Source: a virus. From it: a stretch of DNA of 37,007 nucleotides. The stretch lies in IMG/VR virus record IMGVR_UViG_3300024182_000016, positions 1 through 37,007 of that record; one strand, written 5' to 3'. This document shows positions 11,586-20,303 of this stretch, in pieces. Position numbers and translations under genes: made by a program. The notes beneath the pieces are model-generated. The model was not told where the DNA came from and did no database searches. It saw only the letters and a program-made list of their open reading frames with translations. The stretch's first letter is position 1. Every line of letters starts with the position of its first letter.

Positions 11586-11782
11586 TTAAAAAAGGCACCG
11601 TACATATTTTTGAAGAGCATGAGCAAAAACTATGTCGTGATATAATGGCTGCTAAAGGGGATGAAAAAGTCGCATTAATCAAACAGCTCATTGATTTAAA
11701 GCTAGATAAGGAATCGATTATCATTTCCTGGCTTAAGCGCATTGAGTGTTATTCCATCTATCACAAATTAAAGAATGCATAA
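11582..11782 (+). CDS. Hypothetical protein, 66 aa
   Basis: ATG 11582 overlaps the previous stop. Entirely helical, charged (HEQKLCRDIMAAKGDEKVALIKQLIDLKLDKESIII). Directly upstream of the terminase block. No motif recognised. Confidence 0.65.
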   Translation: MIKKGTVHIFEEHEQKLCRDIMAAKGDEKVALIKQLIDLKLDKESIIISWLKRIECYSIYHKLKNA

Positions 11783-11814
11783 AACCTGTAATGCAGATAT
11801 ATTCAGGTGTCACT

Positions 11815-12240
11815 ATGGGTAATGAGAGAACTCGATTTAAAAAAGGTCAAAGCGGAAATCCTGCTGGAAAGAAGCCTTCTTATTTGTCCAAAAAAGAATG
11901 GATGGATAAGAATATTACTGAAGAAATGCGTACTGAGATGTTGGAACATGCTTATAAACGTGCATTAACTTCGAAAAGTACCAGTTTGTTGGAGTTTTTT
12001 TTAGCGCGTTTATTGCCACCTGCTGCGATGGATGATGCTGTAGAAATTAATTTGCGTGGTAAATCGCACAAAGAAAAAGCTGACGAAATTTTTGCTGCAT
12101 TAGAAGACAAGCGTATTACACCTGCGCAATCGCATATTTTATTTGCGACGTTGTGTGACAATGTTAAGTTGGTTGAAATGACAGAGATTATAGAACGTAT
12201 TAAGAAATTAGAAGAGGAGTTAAATCATGACAGAAGTTAA
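11815..12240 (+). CDS. Probable small terminase subunit (DUF5681-type)
   Basis: 142 residues from ATG 11815 (CAGGTGTCACT upstream); an earlier in-frame ATG lies inside the preceding gene. The N terminus MGNERTRFKKGQSGNPAGKKP is the DUF5681 signature (F-K-x-G-Q-S-G-N-P-A-G). The middle is helical, and the C terminus has a coiled coil (ERIKKLEEELNH). Small terminases bind the packaging site and hand DNA to the large subunit. The role is inferred from position shortly before terL and from DUF5681 proteins found there in other phages. Confidence 0.6.
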   Translation: MGNERTRFKKGQSGNPAGKKPSYLSKKEWMDKNITEEMRTEMLEHAYKRALTSKSTSLLEFFLARLLPPAAMDDAVEINLRGKSHKEKADEIFAALEDKRITPAQSHILFATLCDNVKLVEMTEIIERIKKLEEELNHDRS

Positions 12241-12445
12241 TTTAAGTAAAGGCAATAGTGGATTATGTCCCTGTTGCAAAGGGACGAGATTGGTTCGCGG
12301 TGAAACTTGTTACTACTGCAATGGCAGCGGATTTAAACGCAATTTAACCGGCACTGATGCACAAGGATTGCCTACGAATAATTCGACGGTCCCTGTCGCT
12401 AAAAACAATAATTTAAATGGCAATGATGGTGATATAGGTTATTAA
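12227..12445 (+). CDS. DnaJ-type zinc-knuckle protein, 72 aa
   Basis: ATG 12227 lies 14 bases inside the previous gene, with GAGGAGTTAAATC upstream. CPCCKGTR and CYYCNGSG form one four-Cys zinc site near the N terminus; the rest is Asn/Gly-rich and probably disordered. The knuckle is related to those in the 6974-7971 family but without the SH3-like part. Confidence 0.75.
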   Translation: MTEVNLSKGNSGLCPCCKGTRLVRGETCYYCNGSGFKRNLTGTDAQGLPTNNSTVPVAKNNNLNGNDGDIGY

Positions 12446-12461
12446 ATAAGAGAAGACCAAA

Positions 12462-12671
12462 ATGCTAGAAATACTATGTGAAAAAGAACTCAAGCCTAAT
12501 AGCATGGAATATCACTGGAAGCTCAGTGTTGGAGATATTGAAAAGAATATTTTTTCTGGGTGTTATATCGAGACTACTGCTTCTATTAATGAATGCGCGA
12601 TAAGTATTAATAATTGCTTAATTGCGGTGCAATACCAAATGGAAAGGTTACAACAACAAGAGGTTGAATAA
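12462..12671 (+). CDS. Hypothetical protein, 69 aa
   Basis: ATG 12462 after AGAGAAGACCAAA. Alpha/beta (WKLSVGDIEKNIFSGCYIET, then a helix ISINNCLIAVQYQMERLQQQ). No family known to me. Its stop overlaps the next ATG (TAATG). Confidence 0.65.
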   Translation: MLEILCEKELKPNSMEYHWKLSVGDIEKNIFSGCYIETTASINECAISINNCLIAVQYQMERLQQQEVE

Positions 12672-12742
12672 TGAGCATTGGTGTATTTATATTTATCGTC
12701 GTTATGATTTTGATTTTATATTGGCTTAAAATTTTAAAATGA
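12671..12742 (+). CDS. Membrane microprotein, 23 aa
   Basis: ATG 12671 overlaps the preceding stop by one base, with GAGGTTGAAT as ribosome site. The product is a single hydrophobic helix (IGVFIFIVVMILILYWLKI) with a basic end. Very short, so confidence rests on the overlap and the site. Confidence 0.45.
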   Translation: MSIGVFIFIVVMILILYWLKILK

Positions 12743-12754
12743 GAGTAAATTATT

Positions 12755-12865
12755 ATGCGTAAAAAATTAGCAACTAAAAAAGACTTAAAAAAAGTTATGG
12801 CAAAAGATAAGAAGGAAGATAAAAAAATGATGGATAAAGCCATGAAGAAAGGAAAGAAGTACTAA
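12755..12865 (+). CDS. Lys-rich microprotein, 36 aa
   Basis: ATG 12755 preceded by GAGAGTAAATTATT. About half of the residues are Lys (MRKKLATKKDLKKVMAKDKK...). A DNA-binding or packaging-related role is possible. The stop overlaps the next ATG (TAATG). Confidence 0.55.
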   Translation: MRKKLATKKDLKKVMAKDKKEDKKMMDKAMKKGKKY

Positions 12866-13023
12866 TGAGTACCAATCCATTTTGTCCTAAGCGACGCATT
12901 GCTCCTCCTAATTGGTTTCTTGATCAGGTTTTTGATCACCCACGTTTGCCACAAATGGTGCGGCGTGCATTTGAAACACTCGCATGGCGCATTGAGGAAA
13001 TGATAGATGTCAGATATAAATAA
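12865..13023 (+). CDS. Hypothetical microprotein before the large terminase, 52 aa
   Basis: ATG 12865 and stop 13021-13023 both make TAATG overlaps with neighbours, so it is part of a coupled string ending in terL. Sequence MSTNPFCPKRRIAPPNWFLDQVFDHPRLPQ is Pro/Arg-rich with a helical end. No family recognised. Confidence 0.65.
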   Translation: MSTNPFCPKRRIAPPNWFLDQVFDHPRLPQMVRRAFETLAWRIEEMIDVRYK

Positions 13024-14651
13024 TGGTTGGCATTAATCAATCTCTTCTCCATCGCTTAGAAACATTAGAGCGCGCTAAAGAAATAGTTGATTTAGTGCAT
13101 GTTAAAAAAGAAGGTTGCAATTTATTTATCGATGCTAAACTGGAAGATGATAAACGAATTTATGTCCCTACCAATACTGGCTTAATTTTCCACAATTCAC
13201 CTGCATTTGTACGTTTCATGATGGGACCTTACGGTTCCGGTAAATCTACTGCGTGTTGTACAGATATTGTTTTAAAAACATTAGAAATGCCGCCATGGTG
13301 CAATGGTATGCGACGCAGCAAATGGGCGATTATTCGTAATACGTCGGGTGAATTAGAAACAACTACGTTACAGACATGGCTCTATTGGTTTCAGTGTTTA
13401 GGTTCTTTTACCAAACGCCAAAAGCCGGTAATGACTTATACGCATACTTTTCGGGATGCTATTGGCATTTGCGAAATAGAATTGATTTTTTTGGCATTAG
13501 ACCGCGAAGATGATTTGCGCAAAATACGATCACTTGAATTAACGGGAGCGTATATCAATGAAGCATCTGAAACACCTAGTGGTTTGTTATCACACATCAA
13601 AGGTCGCGTTGGACGTTATCCGCCGCCTGCTTTGCAAATTCCTTACTGGTCTGGGGTTATTGCTGATCTTAACCCTCCTGATACTGATCACCATGTGTAC
13701 AAAACTTTTGAAGAAAACAAGCCGGATAATTATGAAATTTTTAAACAACCACCCGGATTACTTTCCATTAAAAAAGAATTAATCGTGGAAAAAACAGAAA
13801 GTATCACAACGGCTGCCGGAAATACTTACATTGTTAATACTGATGCTGATAATTATCGCAATTTAAAACGGGATTATTATTTGCGCATGGCGGAAGGTCA
13901 AAACGAAGAATTCATCAAAGTATTTTGTTTGGGTCAGTATGGTGCGGTTATTTTGGGTAAACGGGTTTATCCTGAATACAATGACGATTTACATAGTAAA
14001 AACGATATGCAATACGTAGAAGGATTGCCAGTCGATTTTTTCTGGGATTACGGATTGACGCCGGCATGTTTAATTACGCAATTTACCGCACGGGGGCAAC
14101 TTCGGGTGATGAAAGAGTTTTGTGCGCAAGATATGGGAATCAAGCAATTTGCAGAACAAGTTGTTTTACCGTATTTACAAGGCGAACTAAAAGGATTTTC
14201 TCATCGTTATTCCGATGGCGATCCGGCGGGTTCTCGACGTTCCGATACTGATGAAAAGACATGCACTGAAATATTAACGGGATTAGGCATTAAGACGCAT
14301 GGCGCTGCCACAAATGCTTTATTAAAACGATTAGAAGCAGTCAAATATTCTTTAAATCGCATGGTTGATGGACAGCCATCTATTTTGATTAATCGGGAAG
14401 GATGTCCAACTTTACGCAAAGGATTTTTAGGTGACTATCATTATCGGCGCATTGCAGTGGCTGGCGAAGCGCGTTACCACGATGAACCCAATAAGAACAA
14501 GGCATCTCATCCTCATGATGCATTACAGTATTGCGCTATGCGATTTTTCAGTACAGAATTAGTCAATAAAAATCGAACAGAAACTAGCCGTATAGTCAAG
14601 GCAGTTTCTAATCGTCCCCCTCGTATTATGACTAACATAAGTTATTTATGA
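13023..14651 (+). CDS. terL: Terminase large subunit (packaging ATPase-nuclease)
   Basis: 542 residues, usual for the family. Walker A is G68PYGSGKST76. The Walker B-like strand is GAYINEASE (about 176-184, acidic E180 as catalytic carboxylate). The nuclease domain starts near residue 310, with acidic residues at D342 (FFWDYG), D398/D400 (YSDGDPAG) and D499 (HPHDALQY), the expected RNase-H-like metal set. It drives headful DNA translocation and cuts the genome. Its stop overlaps the portal ATG. No inteins or frameshifts. Confidence 0.95.
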   Translation: MVGINQSLLHRLETLERAKEIVDLVHVKKEGCNLFIDAKLEDDKRIYVPTNTGLIFHNSPAFVRFMMGPYGSGKSTACCTDIVLKTLEMPPWCNGMRRSKWAIIRNTSGELETTTLQTWLYWFQCLGSFTKRQKPVMTYTHTFRDAIGICEIELIFLALDREDDLRKIRSLELTGAYINEASETPSGLLSHIKGRVGRYPPPALQIPYWSGVIADLNPPDTDHHVYKTFEENKPDNYEIFKQPPGLLSIKKELIVEKTESITTAAGNTYIVNTDADNYRNLKRDYYLRMAEGQNEEFIKVFCLGQYGAVILGKRVYPEYNDDLHSKNDMQYVEGLPVDFFWDYGLTPACLITQFTARGQLRVMKEFCAQDMGIKQFAEQVVLPYLQGELKGFSHRYSDGDPAGSRRSDTDEKTCTEILTGLGIKTHGAATNALLKRLEAVKYSLNRMVDGQPSILINREGCPTLRKGFLGDYHYRRIAVAGEARYHDEPNKNKASHPHDALQYCAMRFFSTELVNKNRTETSRIVKAVSNRPPRIMTNISYL

Positions 14652-16876
14652 CTAATATTAATGGTCCGCTTTATCAACAAACTCGCGAAATTCCTGGTAG
14701 CGAATTGCCAGACGATAAAATTGAATCTATCGAAGATGAGAGATTACGGAAGTTAGCGGAAGCCGGTATTGATGAATCGGCTGTTATTGCAGAAATACAT
14801 AAAAATAGAGGTGCATGGTCAAGTTATTTCGAAGAAAATAATGTAAAAGGTAAAGAAGATTTAGAATTTCTTTACCGGGATCAATGGACTTCTATTGAAC
14901 GATCAGAATTTGATCGGTGTTTTAAACCGGCATTAGTCATTAATAAATTGTACGATCCGGTCAATAAAATATTGACTGAACAACGCGATAATACGCCCGA
15001 TCCTAAAGTCCGATCTTTAACCGGCAAAGCGACCCAAGATTCTATAAATCTGCATACGGACATGTTAAAGCGCATTGCTTATTCATCTAATACAAAAGAA
15101 ATTTATCAACAGACATTCCAATCACAAATTACTTTTTCATACGGTGTTTTTTTAGTAGACATTGAATATCAATCACCTCATACCTTCCACCAAGAAATTA
15201 TTTATCGATGGAAATCAGAACCAGAAAAGTGTTTTTTTGATCCGCGCGCTATGCAATCACACAAGGGAGATGGTGATTATTTTGGATATACGCTTACTAT
15301 GGGAAAAGAAGAATATGATGCTAAATATCCTAATTGTCCTCATCCTACTTCTTTTTCTGATCCGCAAACACTTACGCAATTTCAATGGTACAGTAATGAC
15401 GTTGTAGTGTTAGCTGAATATTGGGTTAAGGAATATTACACGCAGGTACTTTACAAATTAGCTGACGGTTCTGAAGTTACTGAAGATGAATATGATGAGA
15501 TAAAAAAACAATTAAAATCTGATCGAAAAGGTTTGAAAAATGCTATTTTTTCTATCTTAGGGGAAGAATCTGATTTAACGGCTACGGGAATGATGGTAGA
15601 AGATTTACTCCCGCAAATGCAAATTGTTGATGAACGCATTGCAGACAATTATCGCATTATGCACTATCGATGTACGGCCGATAAAGTACTTGAATTTGAA
15701 GAATGGCCATCTAAATTTTTACCTGGCATTTTTGCAGCGGGCGCTACTTTCTATGAACAAGGGCAGCAATATACGCGCTCATTTATTGCTCAAGCAAAAG
15801 ATGCCCAGCGTACCGTCAATTATTTAGCGTGTGATATTGCAGGCCGTTTTAAAAACTCTTCACGGGGTCAATGGTTAGGAACGCCGACGAATGTGAATGG
15901 TCCAGCAATGGAATTGGAGTGGCAAAATCCTGAATTGCAACAAGGTATTCTATTGGCGAATCCCGATCCTGATAAAGGCGGTGATCCCATGCCGACTTAT
16001 TTGCCGCCGGCAGAAATTCCGCAATCTTTGTTTATTCATTATCAGCGTGCGACGAATGATGTATTTGAGGTATTGGGAGTTCATGACGAAATGGTAGGTG
16101 CGGCAAATAGTGTCGTCGCTCAGAAAACTGTTCAACAACGATCATTACAAAGTTCAAAAAGTGCTGGTATTTTTTTTCAGAATTTAGACCGTGCGGTAGA
16201 GCAGGGATTAAAAATATGTTTGGATATGATGGCCTCTGTGTATGACACTGAACGTACCATGACATTAACGCGTGCAAATGGTGATCAATATACAATAACC
16301 ATTAATCAAGAAATGCCTGATGGGAGTACGCAAAATAAAATTCAAAGCAATGATTTTGATGTGGAGTTAGACGCAGGTCCATCCTTTGCCGTACAAAAAC
16401 AACAAGCCCTTGAAATGATGATGCAAGTATTTCAAGCGGCGCCGCAAACTTTCCCATTGTTCGCTGATTTATTTTTTAAAAATATGGATTTACAATTTTC
16501 ACAGCAAATGATCGAACGCGCGAAAACTTTAGTGCCGCCAGCCGTTTTAGCGAAAGAGCAGGGATTGCCTCCACCACCACCTCCCCCCAATCCGCAAGAA
16601 ATGTTCGCCCAAAAGCAAATGCAATTAGCGGATGCGAAAATAGCGGCCGAAACTCAAAACTTGCAACTACGTGCGGCAGAATTGCAACTTAAAAAAGAAC
16701 GTGAAGAATTAGAGCGCGCCAAACTGATGTTTCAACTCACGCAGTTACAACATGAAATGCATAAAACGGCGATGGATGATTCCACCGAAAATAAAAAAGC
16801 TCTTCTCAATTATTCGGCTCAAATGTCAAGACTTGTTGCCGATATGCAAAAACAGCACACTCCTAGCAATAATTAA
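14648..16876 (+). CDS. Portal protein, P22 gp1-like
   Basis: 742 residues, the size of P22-type portals (about 725). The N-terminal third carries the conserved clip/wing segments (EFLYRDQWTSIERSEF, VINKLYDPVNKILTEQRDN, CFFDPRAMQSHKGDGDY), with a central region LPGIFAAGATFYEQG...QRTVNYLACDIAG. The C terminus has a poly-Pro turn (LPPPPPPPNP, about 638-648) followed by a long coiled coil that would form the barrel. It forms the dodecameric DNA channel at one capsid vertex. ATGA overlap with terL. Confidence 0.93.
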   Translation: MTNINGPLYQQTREIPGSELPDDKIESIEDERLRKLAEAGIDESAVIAEIHKNRGAWSSYFEENNVKGKEDLEFLYRDQWTSIERSEFDRCFKPALVINKLYDPVNKILTEQRDNTPDPKVRSLTGKATQDSINLHTDMLKRIAYSSNTKEIYQQTFQSQITFSYGVFLVDIEYQSPHTFHQEIIYRWKSEPEKCFFDPRAMQSHKGDGDYFGYTLTMGKEEYDAKYPNCPHPTSFSDPQTLTQFQWYSNDVVVLAEYWVKEYYTQVLYKLADGSEVTEDEYDEIKKQLKSDRKGLKNAIFSILGEESDLTATGMMVEDLLPQMQIVDERIADNYRIMHYRCTADKVLEFEEWPSKFLPGIFAAGATFYEQGQQYTRSFIAQAKDAQRTVNYLACDIAGRFKNSSRGQWLGTPTNVNGPAMELEWQNPELQQGILLANPDPDKGGDPMPTYLPPAEIPQSLFIHYQRATNDVFEVLGVHDEMVGAANSVVAQKTVQQRSLQSSKSAGIFFQNLDRAVEQGLKICLDMMASVYDTERTMTLTRANGDQYTITINQEMPDGSTQNKIQSNDFDVELDAGPSFAVQKQQALEMMMQVFQAAPQTFPLFADLFFKNMDLQFSQQMIERAKTLVPPAVLAKEQGLPPPPPPPNPQEMFAQKQMQLADAKIAAETQNLQLRAAELQLKKEREELERAKLMFQLTQLQHEMHKTAMDDSTENKKALLNYSAQMSRLVADMQKQHTPSNN

Positions 16877-17058
16877 CGCTAAATAATATTGGCAAACTGT
16901 TAATAAGTTGTTAATATCCTGTTCATATCTAGATGATATATCGTCTAGCATGTGAATATGTCACATGAAAAAAAACATAGGCCGCCGCGCTAAGCGACAA
17001 CGGTAAATATGATGCCGCTAAATCATAGGGTATTAATGGGATACCAGAAGGTGAAGCC
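16877..17058. promoter_or_regulatory. Intergenic stretch with two adjacent hairpins
   Basis: Two inverted repeats stand back to back: CTAGATGA/TCGTCTAG (16929-16948) and CATGTGA/TCACATG (16949-16967). The second is followed by eight A on the + strand, so it would work as a terminator only for leftward RNA. On the late mRNA they may be processing or stability elements between portal and scaffold genes, letting capsid proteins be made in different amounts. No credible ORF here. Confidence 0.5.
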
Positions 17059-17958
17059 ATGAATGAGCAAAGTTTTGAAAGCCAGCAGACGACTTTTGAT
17101 GCCAATGATCTGAAAGCTACGTGGGATGCTGAGAATGCCGCCGAAAAAGCGATCATTTCTCCTGACGAATCTTCAGAAATGCATGAGCATGAGGAAGCAT
17201 CTGCGGAAGAAGTAACCGAAGAAAGTAACGAAGCAACACCAGCAGAAATCAGCGACGAAGAATCTGGGGAAACGGAAAAAAGTCTTACAAAGGCTGAACC
17301 TATTATTTTGCGAAAGCAAAATAAAAAAATGCGCGAACAAATAAGACGTCTTGAAGGTGAAATGTCTTATTTACGGCAGCAAGGTACACCCAATGTAGAA
17401 ACGCCTACTAAATCGCAAGGTTTAGTTGATCCGATCACCGGTGAACCTGTCGATGAAAACTCTATTGAAGGCCAAGTATTTAAGGCATTTAATAGAATTG
17501 CTTCCGCTGAGCAGCAAAAGCAAGCTCAACAGCATGCTAGAGCGCAACAGCAAAAACAAAATGAGATGATGCGGTCGCTTTATGAAAAATTAGATGAAGC
17601 GTCTGACAAATATGCTGATTTTGATGAAGTGGTAAGAGCCGAGGATGTTCCTATTACAGAAACGATGCGCGCTTTTGCTACGATGTTACCTAATCCGGCA
17701 GAAACTTTTTATGCCCTGGCAAAAAACAAAACTGAGCTTAACAATTTGGCGAAATCACCACCCCAAGAACAGGTGCGCAAAATGGTTGAAATTTCATCAA
17801 GATTATTAAGCAAGAGTAATGCTACAGTGCGAAAATCACCCACTAAAACCATCACTCCACTCCGTAATAATCCTGGAAACCGTCAATCATCGGGCGCGAT
17901 TAACGATAAAAGCTCAGTTTCCGATATTCGCACACGAATAAAAAACGGCTGGAAATAG
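17059..17958 (+). CDS. Scaffolding protein, P22 gp8-like
   Basis: 299 residues. The N-terminal 90 are acidic (many Glu); a coiled coil (ILRKQNKKMREQIRRLEGEM) and Gln-rich helix follow. FDEVVRAEDVPITETMRAFATMLP...FYALAKN is the conserved core of this scaffold type, and the C terminus is basic and helical (DIRTRIKNGWK), as needed to bind coat protein. It shapes procapsid assembly and leaves before packaging. Start ATG 17059 with AGAAGGTGAAGCC. Confidence 0.88.
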   Translation: MNEQSFESQQTTFDANDLKATWDAENAAEKAIISPDESSEMHEHEEASAEEVTEESNEATPAEISDEESGETEKSLTKAEPIILRKQNKKMREQIRRLEGEMSYLRQQGTPNVETPTKSQGLVDPITGEPVDENSIEGQVFKAFNRIASAEQQKQAQQHARAQQQKQNEMMRSLYEKLDEASDKYADFDEVVRAEDVPITETMRAFATMLPNPAETFYALAKNKTELNNLAKSPPQEQVRKMVEISSRLLSKSNATVRKSPTKTITPLRNNPGNRQSSGAINDKSSVSDIRTRIKNGWK

Positions 17959-17999
17959 TTTTCTAATGCTGTTGGGGGCTGGGCATTGTGGAGATGACA

Positions 18000-19226
18000 A
18001 TGTCAAATCAATTTCTTACAACCCAGCTTATTAGTAAAACCGCATTAGCTATGTTTTCTGTCAATGCGCCGTTCATTATGACCGGTTCCCGTATTTATCA
18101 ACCTGAATTTTCCAATACTGGTTATAAAATTGGTTCCAATATTCAATTCAAACGTCAAAATCAATTTATTATTGGAGATGGTGCTGTTGCTACACCGCAA
18201 GATATTATTGAAACTGTCGAAAATTTGACCGTTTCGCATCAATATCATGCATTAGTGCGTTATAGCATCCAAGATTTAACCTTAAAAATTGATGATTTTA
18301 GTCGCTTGTTTTTGCAACCAGCTATTCAAAATATCATTGCAAAAATGGAAGGTGACATTAGTGCCGATGCTAACTTGCAATTAAATTATTACACCGGTAC
18401 GCCGGGTGTTGCTATCAACTCCTTCGGAAGTGTTGATCTTGCAGGTACAAGATTGTTAGAGCAGGGCGTTGATATTACAGACGAAACCTATTTGGCGACT
18501 ACTCTTCGTGATGGTTCAGCATTAAAATCTGGTGTACAAAGTAATTTCACGCCAACTTTTAACGATGAAATTGTACGTCGTTCTGCAATCGGTCATATTT
18601 CTTATTTTGACGTTTTTCAAAGTCAAAATATTGCACGCCACATTGCCGGTGCCGGTCCTACGTTGTATTCGTCGGATAACCTCACTGTTAATGGCGAAGT
18701 AACGAGCGGGAATACCATTACATTAGCAGGTGCGACTGCCAGCATTACCAATTATTTTGTACCGGGCGATTTAATTTCCTTTACGCCCACAGCAGTACAA
18801 TGCGTAAATCCCTTGGGACGTATTCCAACTGGTCAAGGCTTACAGTTAGTCGTGACTGATTTTGTAAGTTCTTCCAGTGGTGGCGCACTGACGGTGCCAG
18901 TTCAATTAGCGGGTGTTGGTATTATCAGTGATCCTACCAATCCATTGCGCAACGTTACTAATCCTATTCCTGATGGTGCCACTGTTAATGTGGTGGGTAG
19001 TTATAATGGTAATATTGCTTATCCAGCACGTGGTCTGGATATCGTCTGTCCACCATTGGAAAAACTCCAAGTGCCTTATTGCTCCGTTGCGGTTGATCCG
19101 GTCACCAAATTATCAATGACGGTCACCCAAATTGGCGACATTACCAATTATGTAAACTTTATGCGTATTGACGTGTTAACGGGCTGGAAATGGCACCCGC
19201 AATATGCAATTAAGGCACTTTCATAA
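18000..19226 (+). CDS. Major capsid protein, P22 coat-like (HK97 fold)
   Basis: 408 residues from ATG 18000, preferred since GGAGATGACA precedes it (an ATG 12 bases earlier lies within that site). The opening MSNQFLTTQLISKTALAMFSVN, the GSNIQFKRQNQF strand and the helix KMEGDISADAN are typical of the P22 coat family. A beta-rich insertion (about residues 220-310) corresponds to the I-domain position. Forms the icosahedral shell with the scaffold encoded just upstream. Confidence 0.92.
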   Translation: MSNQFLTTQLISKTALAMFSVNAPFIMTGSRIYQPEFSNTGYKIGSNIQFKRQNQFIIGDGAVATPQDIIETVENLTVSHQYHALVRYSIQDLTLKIDDFSRLFLQPAIQNIIAKMEGDISADANLQLNYYTGTPGVAINSFGSVDLAGTRLLEQGVDITDETYLATTLRDGSALKSGVQSNFTPTFNDEIVRRSAIGHISYFDVFQSQNIARHIAGAGPTLYSSDNLTVNGEVTSGNTITLAGATASITNYFVPGDLISFTPTAVQCVNPLGRIPTGQGLQLVVTDFVSSSSGGALTVPVQLAGVGIISDPTNPLRNVTNPIPDGATVNVVGSYNGNIAYPARGLDIVCPPLEKLQVPYCSVAVDPVTKLSMTVTQIGDITNYVNFMRIDVLTGWKWHPQYAIKALS

Positions 19227-19228
19227 AA

Positions 19229-19603
19229 ATGTTGCATTGTATTTGGCATAAAACCCTCGGTGAACGTGTAGTGGATACCGAGGAATTTAATAGATTGCTT
19301 AACACGGGGGATTATTTTAAGACTCTGTGGGAAGCAAAAAAATCATTAGAGGATAAAGATCATGAAAAAGCAAACGGCACAAGACACAACTTACACAGCG
19401 CGCCCATTAAAGCCAATGATGACCAATCAAAAGCCAACGGTGGAAGCGGACATGCGGGAGTACAATCAGGAAATGGCGAACAACGGAGTACACGCACAAG
19501 AATTTGCAAGAAGTCTGACAAAAGGAATCGATGCAGCATTTCCGGTGAAGTAATCAACATACAGGAAATGGGCAATGACGCAAGTCACGAGAACGACCAA
19601 TGA
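19229..19603 (+). CDS. Hypothetical head-region protein, up to 124 aa; C-terminal half overlaps another gene
   Basis: ATG 19229, three bases after the coat stop. Residues 1-45 (MLHCIWHKTLGERVVDTEEFNRLLNTGDYF...) follow a pattern of small phage proteins with R-V-V-D-x-E-E-[FY]-x-x-L-L-x-x-G. From residue 45 on, the sequence is low-complexity and coincides with the gene at 19362-19553 in another frame, so it may be only the shadow of that gene, or both are used. It stops at 19601-19603, inside the gp4-like gene. Confidence 0.6.
   Translation: MLHCIWHKTLGERVVDTEEFNRLLNTGDYFKTLWEAKKSLEDKDHEKANGTRHNLHSAPIKANDDQSKANGGSGHAGVQSGNGEQRSTRTRICKKSDKRNRCSISGEVINIQEMGNDASHENDQ
19362..19553 (+). CDS. Hypothetical head-region protein, 63 aa, nested in +1 frame
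   Basis: ATG 19362 has a good AGAGGATAAAGATC site. It lies wholly inside the preceding gene. The C-terminal part (VEADMREYNQEMANNGVHAQEFARSL) has ordinary protein composition, unlike the overlapping frame, which argues that this is the frame under selection. Position between coat and gp4-like genes suggests a minor head or connector role. Confidence 0.65.
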   Translation: MKKQTAQDTTYTARPLKPMMTNQKPTVEADMREYNQEMANNGVHAQEFARSLTKGIDAAFPVK

Positions 19604-20303
19604 TCTTATTGATGCTTCTTATCGATTTTTAGGGGAAGTAGGTGAAGATGAACCCGTAAGTGGCACGATGCTGGCTCGCGGCCTTTATATTTTAAATACG
19701 CTCATTGATCAGTTTTCGGCAGGACAAATTTATATTGGATTTGTTCAAAAAGTAGATTTCACGTTTACGCCTGGAAAAGGTACCTATACTTTCTCCAATA
19801 TTATAGGTGTTACACCGGATATTACTTCTAATCGTATTATTGGCATTGATTATGCCAATTATTTTGTTGATACTTTAAGTTATCCTCTCTACATCATTAA
19901 CAAATCGCAATATTACAACATTGTGCGTTTATCGACGTTACCAACACGTCCGGGCTTTGTATTTCTCAATCGACAAATTAAAGAAAGTGAATTGACGTTT
20001 TATCCGATACCGGATCAGCCTTATCCATGTCAAATGGGTTTAAAGTTGATGGTAGATAAATTTACGGCAAACATGGTGATCGACAATGTGCCTGCTTATC
20101 ATCAGCGATTTTTGCAATACGCATTGACCCGTGAATTAAAGCAATGGTATCCGTCTGGATTATGGACGCCTGAAAGTGAACAGGAATATATGCGGATGTT
20201 TAAGGATTTGAAAGCATCTAATGAGTTAGACATGACGATAAGACCTACGCAGATTTTAGTAAGTCCTCGTCCTTTCTATTGGCCGAATATCATTGCGTAC
20301 TGA
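19575..20303 (+). CDS. Head-to-tail connector / tail accessory protein, P22 gp4-like
   Basis: 242 residues. Mostly helical start (TTNDLIDASYRFLGEVGEDEPVSGTMLARGLYILNTLIDQF) followed by a beta part, then L-T-R-E-L. This is the gp4-type packaged-DNA stabilisation pattern, consistent with its place directly before the gp10-like gene. It would bind under the portal after packaging. Some family members have muramidase activity; no such catalytic site is evident here. ATG 19575 after CAGGAAATGGGCA. Confidence 0.8.
   Translation: MTQVTRTTNDLIDASYRFLGEVGEDEPVSGTMLARGLYILNTLIDQFSAGQIYIGFVQKVDFTFTPGKGTYTFSNIIGVTPDITSNRIIGIDYANYFVDTLSYPLYIINKSQYYNIVRLSTLPTRPGFVFLNRQIKESELTFYPIPDQPYPCQMGLKLMVDKFTANMVIDNVPAYHQRFLQYALTRELKQWYPSGLWTPESEQEYMRMFKDLKASNELDMTIRPTQILVSPRPFYWPNIIAY

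Noticed and set aside
16949-16975. Rho-independent terminator after the portal gene
   Set aside because: The hairpin is followed by A residues on the + strand, so it lacks the U tract in the direction of transcription.
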